Positions 1 to 11,580 of a stretch of DNA of 64,000 bases are shown here, piece after piece. Positions within the stretch are counted from its first letter, which is position 1. Each line of letters starts with the position of its first letter. A program made the translations under genes and the position numbers. Under the pieces are notes generated by a model. It worked only from the letters and a program-made list of their open reading frames with translations. It did no database searches and was not told the origin of the DNA. The stretch comes from Teratosphaeria epicoccoides (lineage: Eukaryota; Ascomycota; Dothideomycetes; Mycosphaerellales; Teratosphaeriaceae). The stretch lies in NCBI GenBank assembly GCA_021401465.1, contig JADDMT010000113.1, forward strand, positions 1-64,000, written 5' to 3'.

Positions 1-892
1 CCCCCCCCCCCCCCCCGCCCCCCCACACACACGAACACCAGAAGGCTTTCCCCCCGCCCCCGTCCAAATCGCACACGTGTGAGCGAGAGAAAAAGCGCTA
101 CGCTCCAGTGGAGAAAATTCTCCCAAGCGCGCGCGGCGGTTTCGATGAAAGCCCGCGTGGCGTGCGAGGGCCGATGGGGGGAAGCGCGCTCGCTCCTGGG
201 GAGACACACGGGAGGGGAGGGGGGCAGGCAGGGAGACTCGGAGGAAGGGTTTTTTCTTTACCAGTCTACGACCAGGAGCAACCGGGGTGGACGGGTACAG
301 TGGATTTGGTATGTATTATTTTATGTATTATGTATGGATTTTGTAATTTTTTTCTAATTTTTTTTTTGTGGGAGATGTACACTTCTCAGACTCGTACTCC
401 GGTCTGCTCTGCTCCCAAGTCCCAACCGCGGACCCTCGCCTCGGGCAGTGCAGTGTGTGTGCCGGTCGAGATGAGGCTTTTGGACCAGTCACGGGACACG
501 TACACAGTACCAAGCCGCCCAGCCCCCCTCCCCCTCCTTCGTCCGTCTACGACAGAAATGCGGAACGCCGGGATGAATTCTGCCGCGTGGCCGCGTGGGG
601 CAGGAGTGTCTGTCTGAGACATGATGGATGAACGAACGAATGAGCGAACGAACGGGGGGGGAAAAAGAATGTCGGCAGCTGCTCTTGCTCTTGCGCCGAG
701 AGGTTTTTTTTTAAGAGCGAGCCACACTTCTCCCCCCTTCGCATTCGTTCCACGAATTCGCGCCTCTCTGCTCCTCCCACACATCATCGTCATCATCTCG
801 AACATACACAGACACCTAGACATCCATCCACACTCCCAAAAACCCAAAAAAGAAAAAAAAAGAAAACTTCTACCATTTAAAACCGACCAGCC
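1..892. other. Low-complexity, gene-poor sequence at the window edge
   Basis: The segment opens with a poly-C tract (1-26) and holds short homopolymers (T-rich 340-370, G-run near 652-660) and a GAAC/GAAT tetranucleotide patch (628-655). Overlapping open frames exist on both strands, but they are low-complexity (R/G/P-rich or S/P-rich) and show no family resemblance. The last 60 bases, AC-rich and A-rich, are the likely leader of the secreted-protein gene that follows. I see no supportable gene here. Confidence 0.5.
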
Positions 893-1318
893 ATGTTCGC
901 CAGTCCGATCCTCTGTTCTCTCCTCCTACTCCTCCTCCCATCCACAACCACAGCTCTCGTCGGCGCCGGCGGTACATCCCCCCCCTCTGTCAAGTAAAAG
1001 GAAAAAGAGAAAAAGAAAAAACACGACTAACTTCTCATTCCCTCCTCTCCCACAGGCGAATGCCACGTCGGCACGGGCAACGCCGAGTGCTGCGGCTGCA
1101 GCGGCGGCTGGATCCAACAATGCTTCGGTACGTCCCGATTCATCCCCACTACCCCATCCTTCCACCACAAAGTGCGCAGGTAAAAAGGAAGTGGGGCATG
1201 TTGATGGCTGACATGTTCCCTGCTGCTGGGGAGGACAGAGGATGAGACGTCGACGAAGAAAGGGCGGTGTGGGTCGATTGGACATCGGATTCCGGAGGGG
1301 ACGGCTTGTGTTTGTTAG
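893..1318 (+). CDS. Small secreted cysteine-rich protein (effector-like), three exons
   Basis: Exons 893-971, 1056-1127 and 1239-1318 give a 76-residue protein. The first 20-25 residues form a leucine-rich signal peptide (MFASPILCSLLLLLLP, then small residues before GAGG). The mature part is short and holds eight cysteines, starting ECHVGTGNAECCGC and ending GTACVC. Both introns (84 and 111 nt) have GT...AG ends and good branch points (CTAAC at 1027-1031, CTGAC at 1207-1211), and the frame stays open only when both are removed. The size, signal peptide and paired cysteines fit an apoplastic or secreted effector-like protein. I do not recognise the family, and the CC pattern is not that of a hydrophobin. 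Function is unknown. Confidence 0.72.
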
Positions 1319-1363
1319 AGGGGGTGTGTTGGGTGGGGGTGTTGGTGGGGGGATAGTGAAAGG

Positions 1364-1367
1364 GTGG

Positions 1368-1432
<65 letters not shown>
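1364..1432. repeat. Compound GT/GA microsatellite
   Basis: A (GT)n tract at about 1366-1383 passes directly into a (GA)n tract of about 24 units ending near 1432. It lies in the 3' region of the secreted-protein gene. Confidence 0.9.
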
Positions 1433-1436
<4 letters not shown>

Positions 1437-1471
1437 CCTATTCGGCTGCATTCTCAGTACTTACAAAAGGT

Positions 1472-1492
1472 CAATATATATATATATATATA
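1472..1492. repeat. TA microsatellite
   Basis: About ten TA dinucleotides lie between the secreted-protein gene and the convergent dehydrogenase gene. Confidence 0.85.
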
Positions 1493-1549
1493 TCTGTTGA
1501 TCAGGCGTGGAGATGAAAGAGCAGGCGTGGCTCTCATACGTCTGGTGTC

Positions 1550-2616
1550 TCAGTAGTCATAGAAGCCCTTCCCGCTCTTCTTCCCCAGCCACCCGGCGTG
1601 GACCATCTGCCGCAGGCGCACGGCCGGGCGGTACTTGCTGTCGCCGAGCTGGGTGTGCAGGACGTCCATGATGGCCAAACAGGTGTCCAAGCCGATGAAA
1701 TCGGCCAGTCGCAGCGGCCCCATGGGGACGTTGGTGCCGTTCTGCATGATGGCGTCAATGTCCTCGGCGGCGCCGACGCCGGTCTCGAGACAGATGATGG
1801 CTTCGTTGATGTAGGGCATGAGGATGCGATTGGCGAGGAAGCCGGGGGAGTCGGCGGAGTGGGAGGGGGTCTTGCCGATGCGGCGGCAGAATTGGAGGGC
1901 GGTGGCGAGGGTGCGGGGGGAGGTCTGGAGGGCGGAGATGATTTCAACGCCCGGTTGGACGGGGACGGGGTTCATGAAGTGGGTGCTGATGACGCGGCTG
2001 CTGGCGGAGAGGTCGGTGGGGTCGGCGGTGGTGGCTCGGGCGATGAGGGTGATGGAGATGGAGGAGGTGTTGGTGGCGAGGACCGCGTGGGGAGGGGCGA
2101 TCCGGGCGAGGTGGGCGAAGATTGATCGTTTGAGGTCGACGATTTCGGGCACGGCTTCGATGACCATGTCGACGTCGGAGAGGTGGGCGATGTCGGTGGT
2201 GGGGGTGAGGCAGGCACGGGTGGAGTCGGCGTCGGATTGGGAGAGCTTTTGTTTGGCGACGTCTTTGGAGAGGAGTTTGTCTGTGTTGATGACCATTTGA
2301 TTAACCATGGCCATTGACGGGAGGAGCATACATGGGATCATATCATATTACCTGCAAAGGCGAGCGCGTGGTCGAGACTTTTCTGCGAATTGTCGACGAG
2401 GGTGACGGGGAGTCTGGCTGCTCGCGCGGCGACCAATGCGATGCCGAGTCCCATCTGTCCTGCCCCGACCACGCCCAGTTTCTTGATGTCGGCGGGGTGC
2501 GGGGGGGCGGGGGCATGTGGTTGAGACGAGGTGAAGGGACGACGACGGCATGCTTGACACGGCCACCTCCAGCGAGGGGAGAGACGGGGGCGGCGCGGTG
2601 GGCGGAGGGTCGACAT
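1550..2616 (-). CDS. 3-hydroxyacyl-CoA dehydrogenase, mitochondrial type
   Basis: Exons (minus) 2616-2352 and 2280-1550 give 331 residues. The enzyme oxidises L-3-hydroxyacyl-CoA (or 3-hydroxybutyryl-CoA) with NAD+ in beta-oxidation. An arginine-rich presequence of about 45 residues (ending RRRPFTSS) suggests a mitochondrial matrix location. The NAD-binding GVVGAGQMGLGIA motif follows, then NTSSISIT and the catalytic-histidine motif THFMNPVP, and a C-terminal helical domain ending GKKSGKGFYDY. The 71-nt intron is placed so that ...ALAFA joins DKLLSKDVAK, as in the family. The length fits the roughly 310-residue short-chain HADH family plus a presequence. The start is the ATG that gives the presequence. 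It could prefer 3-hydroxybutyryl-CoA, which motifs alone cannot settle. Confidence 0.9.
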
Positions 2617-2715
2617 TGACGGAGCCTCGTGTGGCTGCTGGGGTTGCTTGGGTTGTTGTTGTTTGGGAAGGAGCGGGGGTGGCCGTAGGTGTAGACTATA
2701 GGTAGGTACGAGACA

Positions 2716-2812
2716 GAGTAGGAAGGCACGAGACAGACTGCTGAGAGTAGGAAGGCACGAGACAGACTGCTGAGAGTAGGAAGGCACGAGGCACGAGACA
2801 GACTGCTGAGCC
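2716..2812. repeat. 29-bp tandem repeat, about 3.3 copies
   Basis: A unit beginning GAGTAGGAAGGCACGAGACA recurs at 2716, 2745 and 2774, an exact 29-bp period. The third copy carries a 7-bp internal duplication (GCACGAG). It lies about 100 bp upstream of the dehydrogenase start, in its 5' flank. The rest of 2617-3070 shows nothing else I can name. Confidence 0.88.
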
Positions 2813-3070
2813 GAGGAAGGCCGGTCGGTATGACGTCTGACGGCATCACATGGAAGTCGATGCCTGCGGGCCCGGGGAATCGATGATGCGCGACATGGAC
2901 GCGTCTTCCGCGCGGGTCAATAATAATATTCATGTTACATGTAGAGTCGCGTCGTCCACGTTGATTACCTGATGGTTATTACATGCGAGAGGAAAATACA
3001 CTGAAATATCGATCGGTGATGGTCGGAAATATTCAAGAGTGATCGGTGTTCCACCTGGTCAGAGCACACC

Positions 3071-6000
3071 ATGGCCGACGACGAGGTGCGCGCGTACATC
3101 TCCAGCCTGGTGAATGCGGTCGGCGGCCGCTCGACGCTCGATGACACTTACGCGGTGGGAGACGACGCGCTGCCCGCCCTGAATGATCTTCTGAGCTGGC
3201 TGAGACTGGTATCACCATCACGTCCGTTCGCGCGATCGGCAATGATCCATCCGTGTTGACACCATGCCAGTACGACGAGAAACTCGCCCGCGACGACGTC
3301 AAACGCTGCCTCGCCGAATCCGCCCTCCTCCAGAACGACCTCCTCGACATTCTCGCCCTGTGGCCCGCAGAACTCCACCACCACAGATCCAAAGCCAAAC
3401 TCGCCCTGGCGTGTCTGCAGCTGATGGTCCCGCTGACCTGGCCCTTGGAGCGGGAAGACGACCAGGCCACCGTCAATCACGCCCGTCATTTGCCCCATTT
3501 GCAACTCGCGCACGTCGCCTACAAACGCGCCATATTACACTGTGAACACGCCAGCATCCTGCGCACCGTCGTGCGATGTGCACTGCCGAGTATGGCGGTC
3601 GAGAGGCGGGAGAGGAGCAAGCGGGATGAGGGCATTATCAAGTTGGTCCTGTACTTGCTGAGGAATCTGGCCATCATCACCCAGCCGCAGATGCTGCCGA
3701 GTCAGGGCGATGAGAATGACATTTCGCGGGCGGCGACGATCCAAGCGTTTGCCGAGCAGGATGTGCTGAGTCTGCTGTTGACCATCGGGAGTGGCGCCGG
3801 CGATGACTTTCGGGACCAGGACGTCATTCTGCTCGAGATTCTGTTTCATCTGCTGAAGGGCGTCGATGCCGAGAAGCTGTTCGGGCAGGACGAGCAATTA
3901 CACGCCGACGACGTGGATGAGCTGAAGATCCTGAGGCAGAAGGAGAAGGCCATGCGGAGCGGGTACAACAAACACGCTCCGACGCGGCACAACAGGTTCG
4001 GGACGATGATCTGGGTCAAGCGCGACGATCGGAAGCGCTCGACCGTCTCGGGTCAGCACGGCATCGCCGACGAGGCCACCACCTTGCGACACATGGACGC
4101 GAGTAAGACGTGGAACAAGCCAAAGTACCGCGGAAAGATGGCGCACGACTTCACCGAACACTCCGATGTGGGTGTGCGGCTGGACGTACCCGGGGCGGTT
4201 CGCACAAAGCTCAGGAGTTTCGTGGAGGATTTTCTCGACTCCTCCTTCAACCCGCTCTTCTCCAGTCTGCGAAAGGCGATCGAGAGGGAGGCGGACCGGG
4301 TGGGTGAGGTCCACAAGAGACAATACTTCTACTTGATCCACTGGTTCCTCCGCGCCGAATGCTCGAGGCGACATCGAGCTCGGAGGGAGAGCTCGTGGCA
4401 CGCCGATCGACCCGCGCAGACCAATGCGGAAGACAACACCTTTGCGTATATCGCGGCGGTTCTGGACCAGGAGACCTTTGTGCTGCTGAATCGGAGCATG
4501 CAGAAAGCGTACGATGAGAAGAGCTGGCACGACCTGCAGGCGACGCTGCTCTGCTTCACCCAGATTCTGTTGACCGTCCAAAGCATGGCGGAGAGTCACG
4601 ACGAGGAGGACCAAGAGATTGCCGAGAATATCCAAAATCGCATCTTCTACGAGGAAAGCACGCACGACCGCATCGTACAAATCGTCCGTGGCTACTCGAA
4701 TCAAGGCTTCGCCTACTTGGACGCGGTGACGGAATGCGTGCACGTCTTTGTGCGCATGCTGGAGCGATATAGCAAGCAGAATGTCGATCTGCAGGTGCGA
4801 TGCAAGAAACGCGCCCGCCGGAAAGCGAAGAGAGCCAATCCGGAGCCGGGCAAAAATGCAGACGAGGAAGCCGAGCAAGATGCGGCAGACGAGCGAGACG
4901 CTCATATGGCCGTCTCGGAACGCAAGTTCGACTTTGCGAAATTCAGCGCCAAATTCCTGAGTCAGCGCTGCGTCGACACCTTCATCTGCTTGCTGCACTA
5001 CCACTCCGATCTCTCGCCCAGCCAGCTCAAGCGATGTCATCGCTACCTCTATCGGCTCGCCTTCAAACACGATCTCGCCCTAATGCTCTTCCGCGTGGAC
5101 ATCCTCGCCCTGCTCCACCGCCTCATCAAGGGTCCGAATGGCCTCTCGTCGGAGCGGGACGGGTTCACGGAGTGGGAACAGCTGGTTCAGCAGGTCTTCC
5201 GGAGATGCATCAAATGGCTCCACCGGGGTACCGAACAGTCGGGATGGAAGGAAATGTGTGTGGTGGAGATGCTCTTTTCCAAGATCCCAGCGACACTCTT
5301 CTACTTACAGAACGGATTCGAGAGAGTGGTGGAGAAGCGGGCACCACGGGCGCCAGCAGAGCTCGAGTTCAAGGCTGCCGCCGCGGAGGGACGCAGAGTG
5401 CCTGTCGCGGTCAGTCTGTTGCTCGAGCAGGGCAAGGGTGATGTGTTGGAGTGGGTGAAGAAGGAATTACAGTCCGCGGCGACTGCGAGGCAGAAGTGGA
5501 GCGAAGAGCAAGCGGCCTTCGCCGAGGGCTTCGGCGAGGACGGAGTGGCGTCCGGCGGTGAGGAGAGCAGACGGGCACCGAGTATCATGCTGGTGCCCGA
5601 TAGTGAGGAGAAGAAAGGGGCTTTGTTCAAGGACAAGCACTTGAGGCTCCTGCTGTCGACCCTTGGTTTGGAGAGACTCGGCACAGCAGAGGATGTAGAC
5701 GCCCCTTGGGTCATGCCTTCCCATCTCTCCGCCGAACAACTCCAAGAAGGCCTAGACGCGATCAAGCAGACCGAACACGACGGCCTCACCCTCGAAGAGG
5801 GCCAAACAGCCACCGACCTCATCCGCAACAAATCCCGCCGCACCGCCACAAACTTCATCGACGACGAGGATTCTCACGAGGAAGGCGGCGTCAGCGACAT
5901 CGACGAAGCCATGTTCCCTCCCAACCTGCGCGACAAGCGAAACGCGGACGATGGGTCGGAGAGGCCGAAGAAGCGGCGGAGGCTCACGCAGAGGCACCCG

Positions 6001-6702
6001 AAGGCGTCGACGGAGGCGGAGGCGCTGCAGAGGGCGGACGAGAAGCGGCAGCGGGAAAGGGAGAGGAATCGGAAGATCAAGAGTGCGTTGTGGGTGAGGG
6101 AGGAGGATGAGGTCAGTGACGAGGAGGGGGATCGGGAGTTTTTCGCCCGTGAGGCGGAGTTGAGGAGGAGGAGTGAGGGGGTGTATCGGAGGGTTTTGGC
6201 GGGCGAGGGGGCGGGGGCTGAGGCGAAGGCGAAGGGGAAAGGCGAGAGGAGCGGGAGGAAGACGGGCGAGAGTAGTGTGGAGGAGGCGGAGCGTGCTCGG
6301 GGCGGGTCGAGCGAGGACGAGGCGGATCTTTTTGCTCTCCGCAGGCGCGAGGCACGAGCCGCGAGGCCTTCTTCGGGCGCCGGGGATGTCGAGGTTTCGG
6401 GGGTTGAGTCCCGCGCGGCGTCGAGTGCTGGAGACGAGTGGGGCGGAGCGGAGGTGCGGCAGCTGACTCCGTTCACTTCACCGCCCGGCGCTACGGGGGA
6501 GCTGAGGGAGCGCGGGCTGGTCGTGTGGAAAGAGGTTGGTGGGGATGGTGGGGAGGGTTTTGTGGGAGATGGGAAGGAGGAGGAGGAGGAGGAGGAGGAG
6601 GAGGAGGAGGGGAAGGGTTCTGCAACCGAGAGGAGGAGGGGGAGTGGCAGGAGGAATGTGCGGGCGGGGTTTATTGTCGAGGATGATAGCGATGAGGAGT
6701 GA
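3071..6702 (+). CDS. TOF1: Replication fork protection complex subunit Tof1/Swi1 (Timeless family)
   Basis: Exons 3071-3208 and 3271-6702 (62-nt intron) give 1189 residues. The family pairs with Csm3/Swi3 and stabilises paused replication forks in the nucleus. The N-terminal Timeless domain spans about residues 35-300, with hallmark segments such as LLQNDLLDIL, LALACLQLMVPLTWP and LVLYLLRNLAII. A middle helical region follows, then a long charged, probably disordered C-terminus with a bipartite-like nuclear signal (RPKKRRRL) and an uninterrupted glutamate run coded by GAG/GAA repeats near 6575-6612. The start ATG gives the conserved N-terminal helix that joins YDEKLARDDVKRCL after splicing. 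The length is typical of fungal Tof1. Identification is strong for the N-terminal domain; the tail is family-variable. Confidence 0.93.
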
Positions 6703-8616
6703 AGAAATTCCTTTTTTCCCCTTGAATATGATGTGCGTGGATGGAAGAAGAGACTGTGGTCTGTTGTGCTCGCTCTTTTTATCTTTTCTTTTTTTTTTAT
6801 CTCTCCTTTCTTTTCTTCTCTCTCATTTTTTTTTCTTTCATCTCTTTCTTTTTTTTTTTTTCTTTCTTCTGTGTGTGTGCTGGACAAATCGGAAAATCGT
6901 ACACGCACACATCTCTCCTCTCCTGTCCATGCCAAGTGGATCCGAGCGTCATGCAAGGATAGCTAGCCCGCCCGCACGCACGCGATCGCGCTCTTGTAAA
7001 AAGACGCCCCCCCCCCCCTCTCCCAAAAAGACCGCGTTCCTGATCGCGACGGTATCCTGCACTCCCTTAAGCAGCAGCCATGCAGTGAACACACCCGCCC
7101 CTATACCACACCATCGCCATCCCGTCCGCTCCGCCCCGCCCGCCTGCCTGGCCCACTGCACATACTCGCTCGCACGAGGCGCGACGGCGTTGAGCTGCAC
7201 TGCGGGGGGATTTTCAGCGCCTTCCTTCCCGCCCAGAGCGTCTGCCACAGCACCGTCCGCCTTCCCGGGCCCGGCCGGTCGAGAGTCTGCCAGGTGCGAC
7301 GGGCACAAGGTCGCGGTGGAGGCCCCCGGCTGCGGGCGGACACTGTTGCGCTCGTGGCAGTCATCAGCTGTTGGAGCGTGGACGCGCGACATGGCCGGCT
7401 TGGGCTGCGTTTCGGAGCATGCGTGGCACTGCCTGTGGGGATGGCAGGTCTGCGGCGTGGAAACTTGCGCAGGTTGTCGCGGAGGCTGCCGCGGGTGAGG
7501 GGGCTCCTCGGCTGGATCCGCGGTGATGCGCGGGGAGCGAGGGCTTCTGGCTGCTCTTTCTCGTCTTGGTCGGGCCTTGGCCGCGGCTCCCGGCGTAAGC
7601 TTGGATCGTGACCTGGTAGCCCAGGACTGGTGGCTGCGTGATGGACATCTCGGGGCCTCTCGTTCGTCTGGCAATGTGAGTAGCTTCTTTGGTTTGGTGA
7701 GCATGAATAGCGCGCTGTCGTGCTCCTCCATGTCCCAGTTTTGGGTCGCAGACCAGCCACAAATGCGATTGGACGATGAGAAGGTCTGGACGCCACACGT
7801 CAGGGCGGTTTTGTGGGGAGGCATGGACGGTAGAAACCACTGCTTCCTTCTCTGCGACCTGATTGTCGTCGTACTGGTGGAGGCCGAAAGTTTTCCGGAA
7901 GTCGAGGCGCAAACACTCCCTAATAGGCTCCGGTGTCAGGGACAGAGCCTTGGAACAATGCTTTGAGTCCATCACGAGCGATCGATGTCGGCGATTGCTT
8001 CGGCTAAAGCGTGCGATCGTTTCCGGCGGTGCGTACTAGAGGGTGCGCTCCAGCATCTCGGTGGGCAGTTGGACCTCGTCAAGTGCAGCATCTGCCATTT
8101 TGGCGTGTCGTGATGCCTAAGTAGTGTCTGCTTGAAAATTGCCGTATTGAGATTGTCGATTGACATGATCTGATCTGTCGTGTGTTGCTCTCCGAATCGA
8201 CAGTCAAAGATGTCCGTCTCTGTGACTTGCCTTCCAAGGTCGGTAAGGCGAGGACACGCCAGGCTTTTGTAATACATTGGTGTGGACCAGGTTAGTCACA
8301 CCCGGCTCATCACTCTCTGACTGCATAATGCAATTCTTTGTGCTTGATATACGCACAGACTTGTAGCAGTTGTGCATTGTGACAGCACGCTCAGCATGGG
8401 AGGCCAGGACTATGGGTCTCCGAGATTGCAGCCAGGAGGATTACACATCCGCACCCGTGGCTGATTCCAAGAGCTCCTCGTAAGGAAGACTGGGCTGGCG
8501 TGCAATGCCGCGCACCCCAAAATCCTCGCAGCGCATGCTCAAAGTTCTGTCCCAAGCTGGTCCCGAGGTCTCGCGACTCCACAGTCCTGCCGAGCGTTCA
8601 TTAGCCTTTGTCCTGG
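6703..8616. other. Long intergenic region with a pyrimidine-rich tract
   Basis: The first 200 bases after the Tof1 stop are strongly T/C-rich on this strand (about 6775-6870), followed by a C-run near 7007-7017. The middle part holds a weak minus-strand coding candidate listed separately. From about 7980 to 8616 I see no coding signal. Confidence 0.5.
6949..7824 (-). CDS. Possible hypothetical protein with one C-terminal membrane segment
   Basis: The minus strand is open for 291 residues. The N-terminal two thirds is rich in R, P, S and A, and looks disordered. Near the C-terminus lies a plausible single membrane helix (GAGVFTAWLLLKGV) followed by a short tail. I recognise no domain. The GC-rich composition lets several frames stay open here, including an overlapping one on the same strand (7364-7975), so openness alone is weak evidence. 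Spliced alternatives are possible. It is listed only because no other gene explains this interval. Confidence 0.25.
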   Translation of the reverse strand: MPPHKTALTCGVQTFSSSNRICGWSATQNWDMEEHDSALFMLTKPKKLLTLPDEREAPRCPSRSHQSWATRSRSKLTPGAAAKARPRRERAARSPRSPRITADPAEEPPHPRQPPRQPAQVSTPQTCHPHRQCHACSETQPKPAMSRVHAPTADDCHERNSVRPQPGASTATLCPSHLADSRPAGPGKADGAVADALGGKEGAENPPAVQLNAVAPRASEYVQWARQAGGAERTGWRWCGIGAGVFTAWLLLKGVQDTVAIRNAVFLGEGGGGVFLQERDRVRAGGLAILA

Positions 8617-10636
8617 TCAGGAGAGTACTCGAGTAACGTCCATCTTGAACGCACGGCGATGCACGCCGTTCTCCTGACCGAATGAAATTCGATCTACATG
8701 AGAGGAAGATATCTTACCAGTTGCTGTTCCACCTGCAAGGTGGACTCTCTCATCAAAGCAGTACGCCACGAGCGCTCCGGCAGCACGGTCACCTGCAACA
8801 GCAGGGAATATCCCCGAGAGGATCACCAAGAAAGAGTCGTTTACCATGTGGATACATCCACGACTTCTCCACGCTCTGTTGTTCAACCGCGTTCGGGAAT
8901 AGCCAGAGATACTGGCTCCACTGCGTCTGTTAGATTTCTGCCCGCAACAGCGTCAGTCGGATCGCCATACCTTGTGTAGACCAGATCTGTCCTGATGGTC
9001 CCGAAGCAGTCGCACGAGTCGATGCTGTAGATCAAATCTTTCCACATTGATGTCTGAGGGTTCAATAACTTCCACAGATCGTCCGGCAAGCGCCGTCCGC
9101 CATTCCGGAGAAAGAGTTTTCTCGACAGCTTCGCAGTCGAAGCGTCGAAGAGTAGATACTGAACTTGTAGGTAGTGTATTGGTGGTGATATCCCGGCTGC
9201 CCACTCGTCAAACGACAGGCGCGGGCTTATTTGGAAGACATCGTTGCCCCCGGCAGGCACAATGTCGAGAGCCCATGGGCTGCTAGGCACTTGCAACGGC
9301 GACTGTGAAACGAGCGAAAAGACCGAAGCAGTCTCCCATCTAGCAAGCTCGCCGCTTAAGTTCCTCCGGGACAACCTCACATGCCCAATGTGCAGACGAT
9401 GGTATGTAAGGTCGGCACGATCGTCTCCGGAGCTAAACACGTCAACGAAACCTCTACTTTCATCAACTATGAGGCTTCGTGCATTCAGTTGGGCGCCTTC
9501 GGAGTCCTCGCCAAGCCTCTGAGCCGGACTTGAAAGTTGCCACTGGCGGCCAGATCGTCCGTCGTAGATGACTACTGTGAAAGAGCGCAGATTTTCAGTG
9601 GCGTATAGAATGGCCACAGTCTCTCCGTCTGCAGCCAGCGCTGAGACGTTGCTAGATGGCAGACGAAGGCGCTTCGGTTCCGCATCCAGAGAGTCGAGTG
9701 GTTGCACGTAGAGAGCAGCATTGAAGCTGGCAAATGCAAGCACTTTGGATGTCAGTGCCAATCCCAGCATGCGTTCTCTAGCAGCGCCATTCAGAGGCCT
9801 GGTCCGGCCTGTGACCTATGAACAACACGTCAGCTTCTCTGGATCCTTTGAGGTCATGCTTCTTGATACGCAAGAAACAGAAGGTCAGACCCACCAAGTT
9901 TCGAAGCACAACGCCTGGGCTGTTAGCGTCATGTCTTGGTATATAGGCAATAAGTTCCCGCTTGAGTGCTATAATCTTTAGACTACAGGCCTGTTGCAGT
10001 GCACTGGGTACCTGCACGTTCACGTCTTGAACGGCGACGGCTTGGAACGGACGTCCCAGACGCATAGCCTGCATATGCCTGACGCGAGTCTCGACTGTAT
10101 GATCTGCAGTGACTTGAACAGCCGAATCGCTATGATGATGAATCTGGTCCCATCTCGCAACGGAAGTCTCGAGAACCTAGAACACAGCAGTCAGGTCTCA
10201 TGTCGTTCCATGCGACGGTCAACATCTCAAGGCCGCTAATGTTGTGAAAATGGCCCTTGATCCGACTGGCTGTAGGAAACGCCTACCTGCTCGCTCCCAA
10301 GTACGTTGCGCCATCGCCTGCACACGAGCTGTAACCTCCAAGCATCAAAGAGCGGCAGATGAGCCCAGACCTGTATTACCAGCTCGACGGGCAGATTTGC
10401 AAGAGGATCGTAGCGCGCGGCAATCGTCTCCATGACGACTTGTATCTCGTGGCGGCTCAGGGTGCGGGTAATCTGCTTCAAACTGAAGAGCGGTGAGCTT
10501 GCTTTGAAAGAGCACTGTGTAAATATACAATGAAGTTGCTCTTGTCATACGTGAGTGATCGTTGCTCGGAGCTTTCGAGCGTTCGGAAGCGCTCTATCAG
10601 GTCTTCCATCTGGCTGGCCTTGGTGATGCGTGGCAT
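8617..10636 (-). CDS. F-box domain protein, multi-exon
   Basis: Minus-strand exons are 10636-10551, 10482-10287, 10176-9895, 9815-8971 and a last exon of about 8920-8617. Exon 1 has a short helix (MEDLIERFRTLESSEQ). Exon 2 carries the F-box (PLANLPVELVIQVWAHLPLF...RRWRNVL), which would bind Skp1 in an SCF ubiquitin ligase. The rest resembles the C-terminal scaffold of filamentous-fungal F-box proteins, ending with IHMVNDSFLVIL and a YCFDERVHLA motif. Introns 1-3 fit phase and have GT...AG ends; introns 2 and 3 also have clear CTGAC branch points. The fourth donor at 8970 is clear, but several acceptors (8921, 8912, 8876) keep the frame, and the true stop may be altered by another small intron. 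Substrate is unknown. Confidence 0.75.
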
Positions 10637-11580
10637 GCTCTGGTGCGTACAAACATGTGCTGTGGTCAAAGGGAGAGCGAAATCATGCAAGGGTCGGACC
10701 ATGAGATCGGGTGTCTTTGAGGCTTCGTGCACCTGTGCCGCGTGGCAAACCATTGCCTGGGGATTTGCACACTGTTCTGCGTGGCTTTCGTTGCACAGCA
10801 GAGCCGGCAAGGCGAGATTCTACCCAAGTACATGGAGACCTACTGGCGGCGAACAGGCCGAAGATAGAAGGAACGCAGAAGGGTAAGCACGGGGTGACGG
10901 TCAAACGCCAGTTCGACACCCGCGCTAGTTATGCAGGCAATCGGGGTGAACTCAATTGGTTTCAAGATCATTTTCTGATTGGAGAAGTTGTCCGGCCATA
11001 TGTCCAGAGTCCATCATCCCCATTGATCATCCGCTCTCCGAGACATGATTGTCGCGCTGCAACTGTGGCCAGCCGGGTGATCTCCGCTTCCTCCTCCGCG
11101 ATCATTACCTTCATTTCTTTGATAATCAACTCGAAGCAGCATCAATATCCATTTACGCGGCTCGCTGGCGCAACGGCCCTGAAGCCTCAAAGCCTAGCTA
11201 CGCCCCCGCAAAAAGCTGAATACACACTGGCTGGAACTGGCAAGCATCCAGGCTCCTCCGGTCACCACGCGTAAAGAAGTGTTCGGCTCTTTGTCGGGGG
11301 CCATCGCCGGACAGTGGAGCTCAGCTGTGCGTGTTGCAGCCTGGCCCCGATCGTTGTTGAGCGGCCGTGTGGTGTAGGACCTTGGCGTGGACAGGGGAGA
11401 TGGGATAGCACGGAGTCGCCCTTCAGTGCGTGTCCATCTCATGCAGCATTGTTATATACACGAAATCGCGCGACGGGCGCAAGTCAGCACACAAGCAGGA
11501 AGCAGAGTGGCAGTTTGACGGCAGCTGTCGATGAGGAGCTGGGAACCCGAGATCGAGCAATCGTCATTACAGCGGTAGCC
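10637..11580. other. Divergent intergenic region between F-box and HSF genes
   Basis: About 940 bases separate the two divergent starts, so the interval likely holds both promoters and leaders. Open frames within it are short and show no family resemblance. An in-frame upstream extension of the HSF gene (to 11314) exists but looks non-conserved. Confidence 0.45.

Noticed and set aside
621..1211. 196-codon plus-strand frame overlapping the small secreted protein
   Set aside because: Low-complexity S/P/K-rich reading in another frame; the spliced secreted protein explains the region with signal peptide, introns and branch points.
2716..2812. CRISPR-like array
   Set aside because: The 29-bp units are head-to-tail without unique spacers, and the setting is a eukaryotic gene flank.
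3898..6956. Long minus-strand frames (390 and 360 codons) opposite the Tof1 gene
   Set aside because: They lie antisense to a well-supported coding sequence; one reads as poly-S/P low complexity and neither has family motifs.
6536..7498. 320-codon plus-strand frame crossing the Tof1 stop and the pyrimidine tract
   Set aside because: Its sequence is dominated by arginine runs and then F/S/L runs that follow the poly-GAG and T-rich tracts, so it is a composition artefact.
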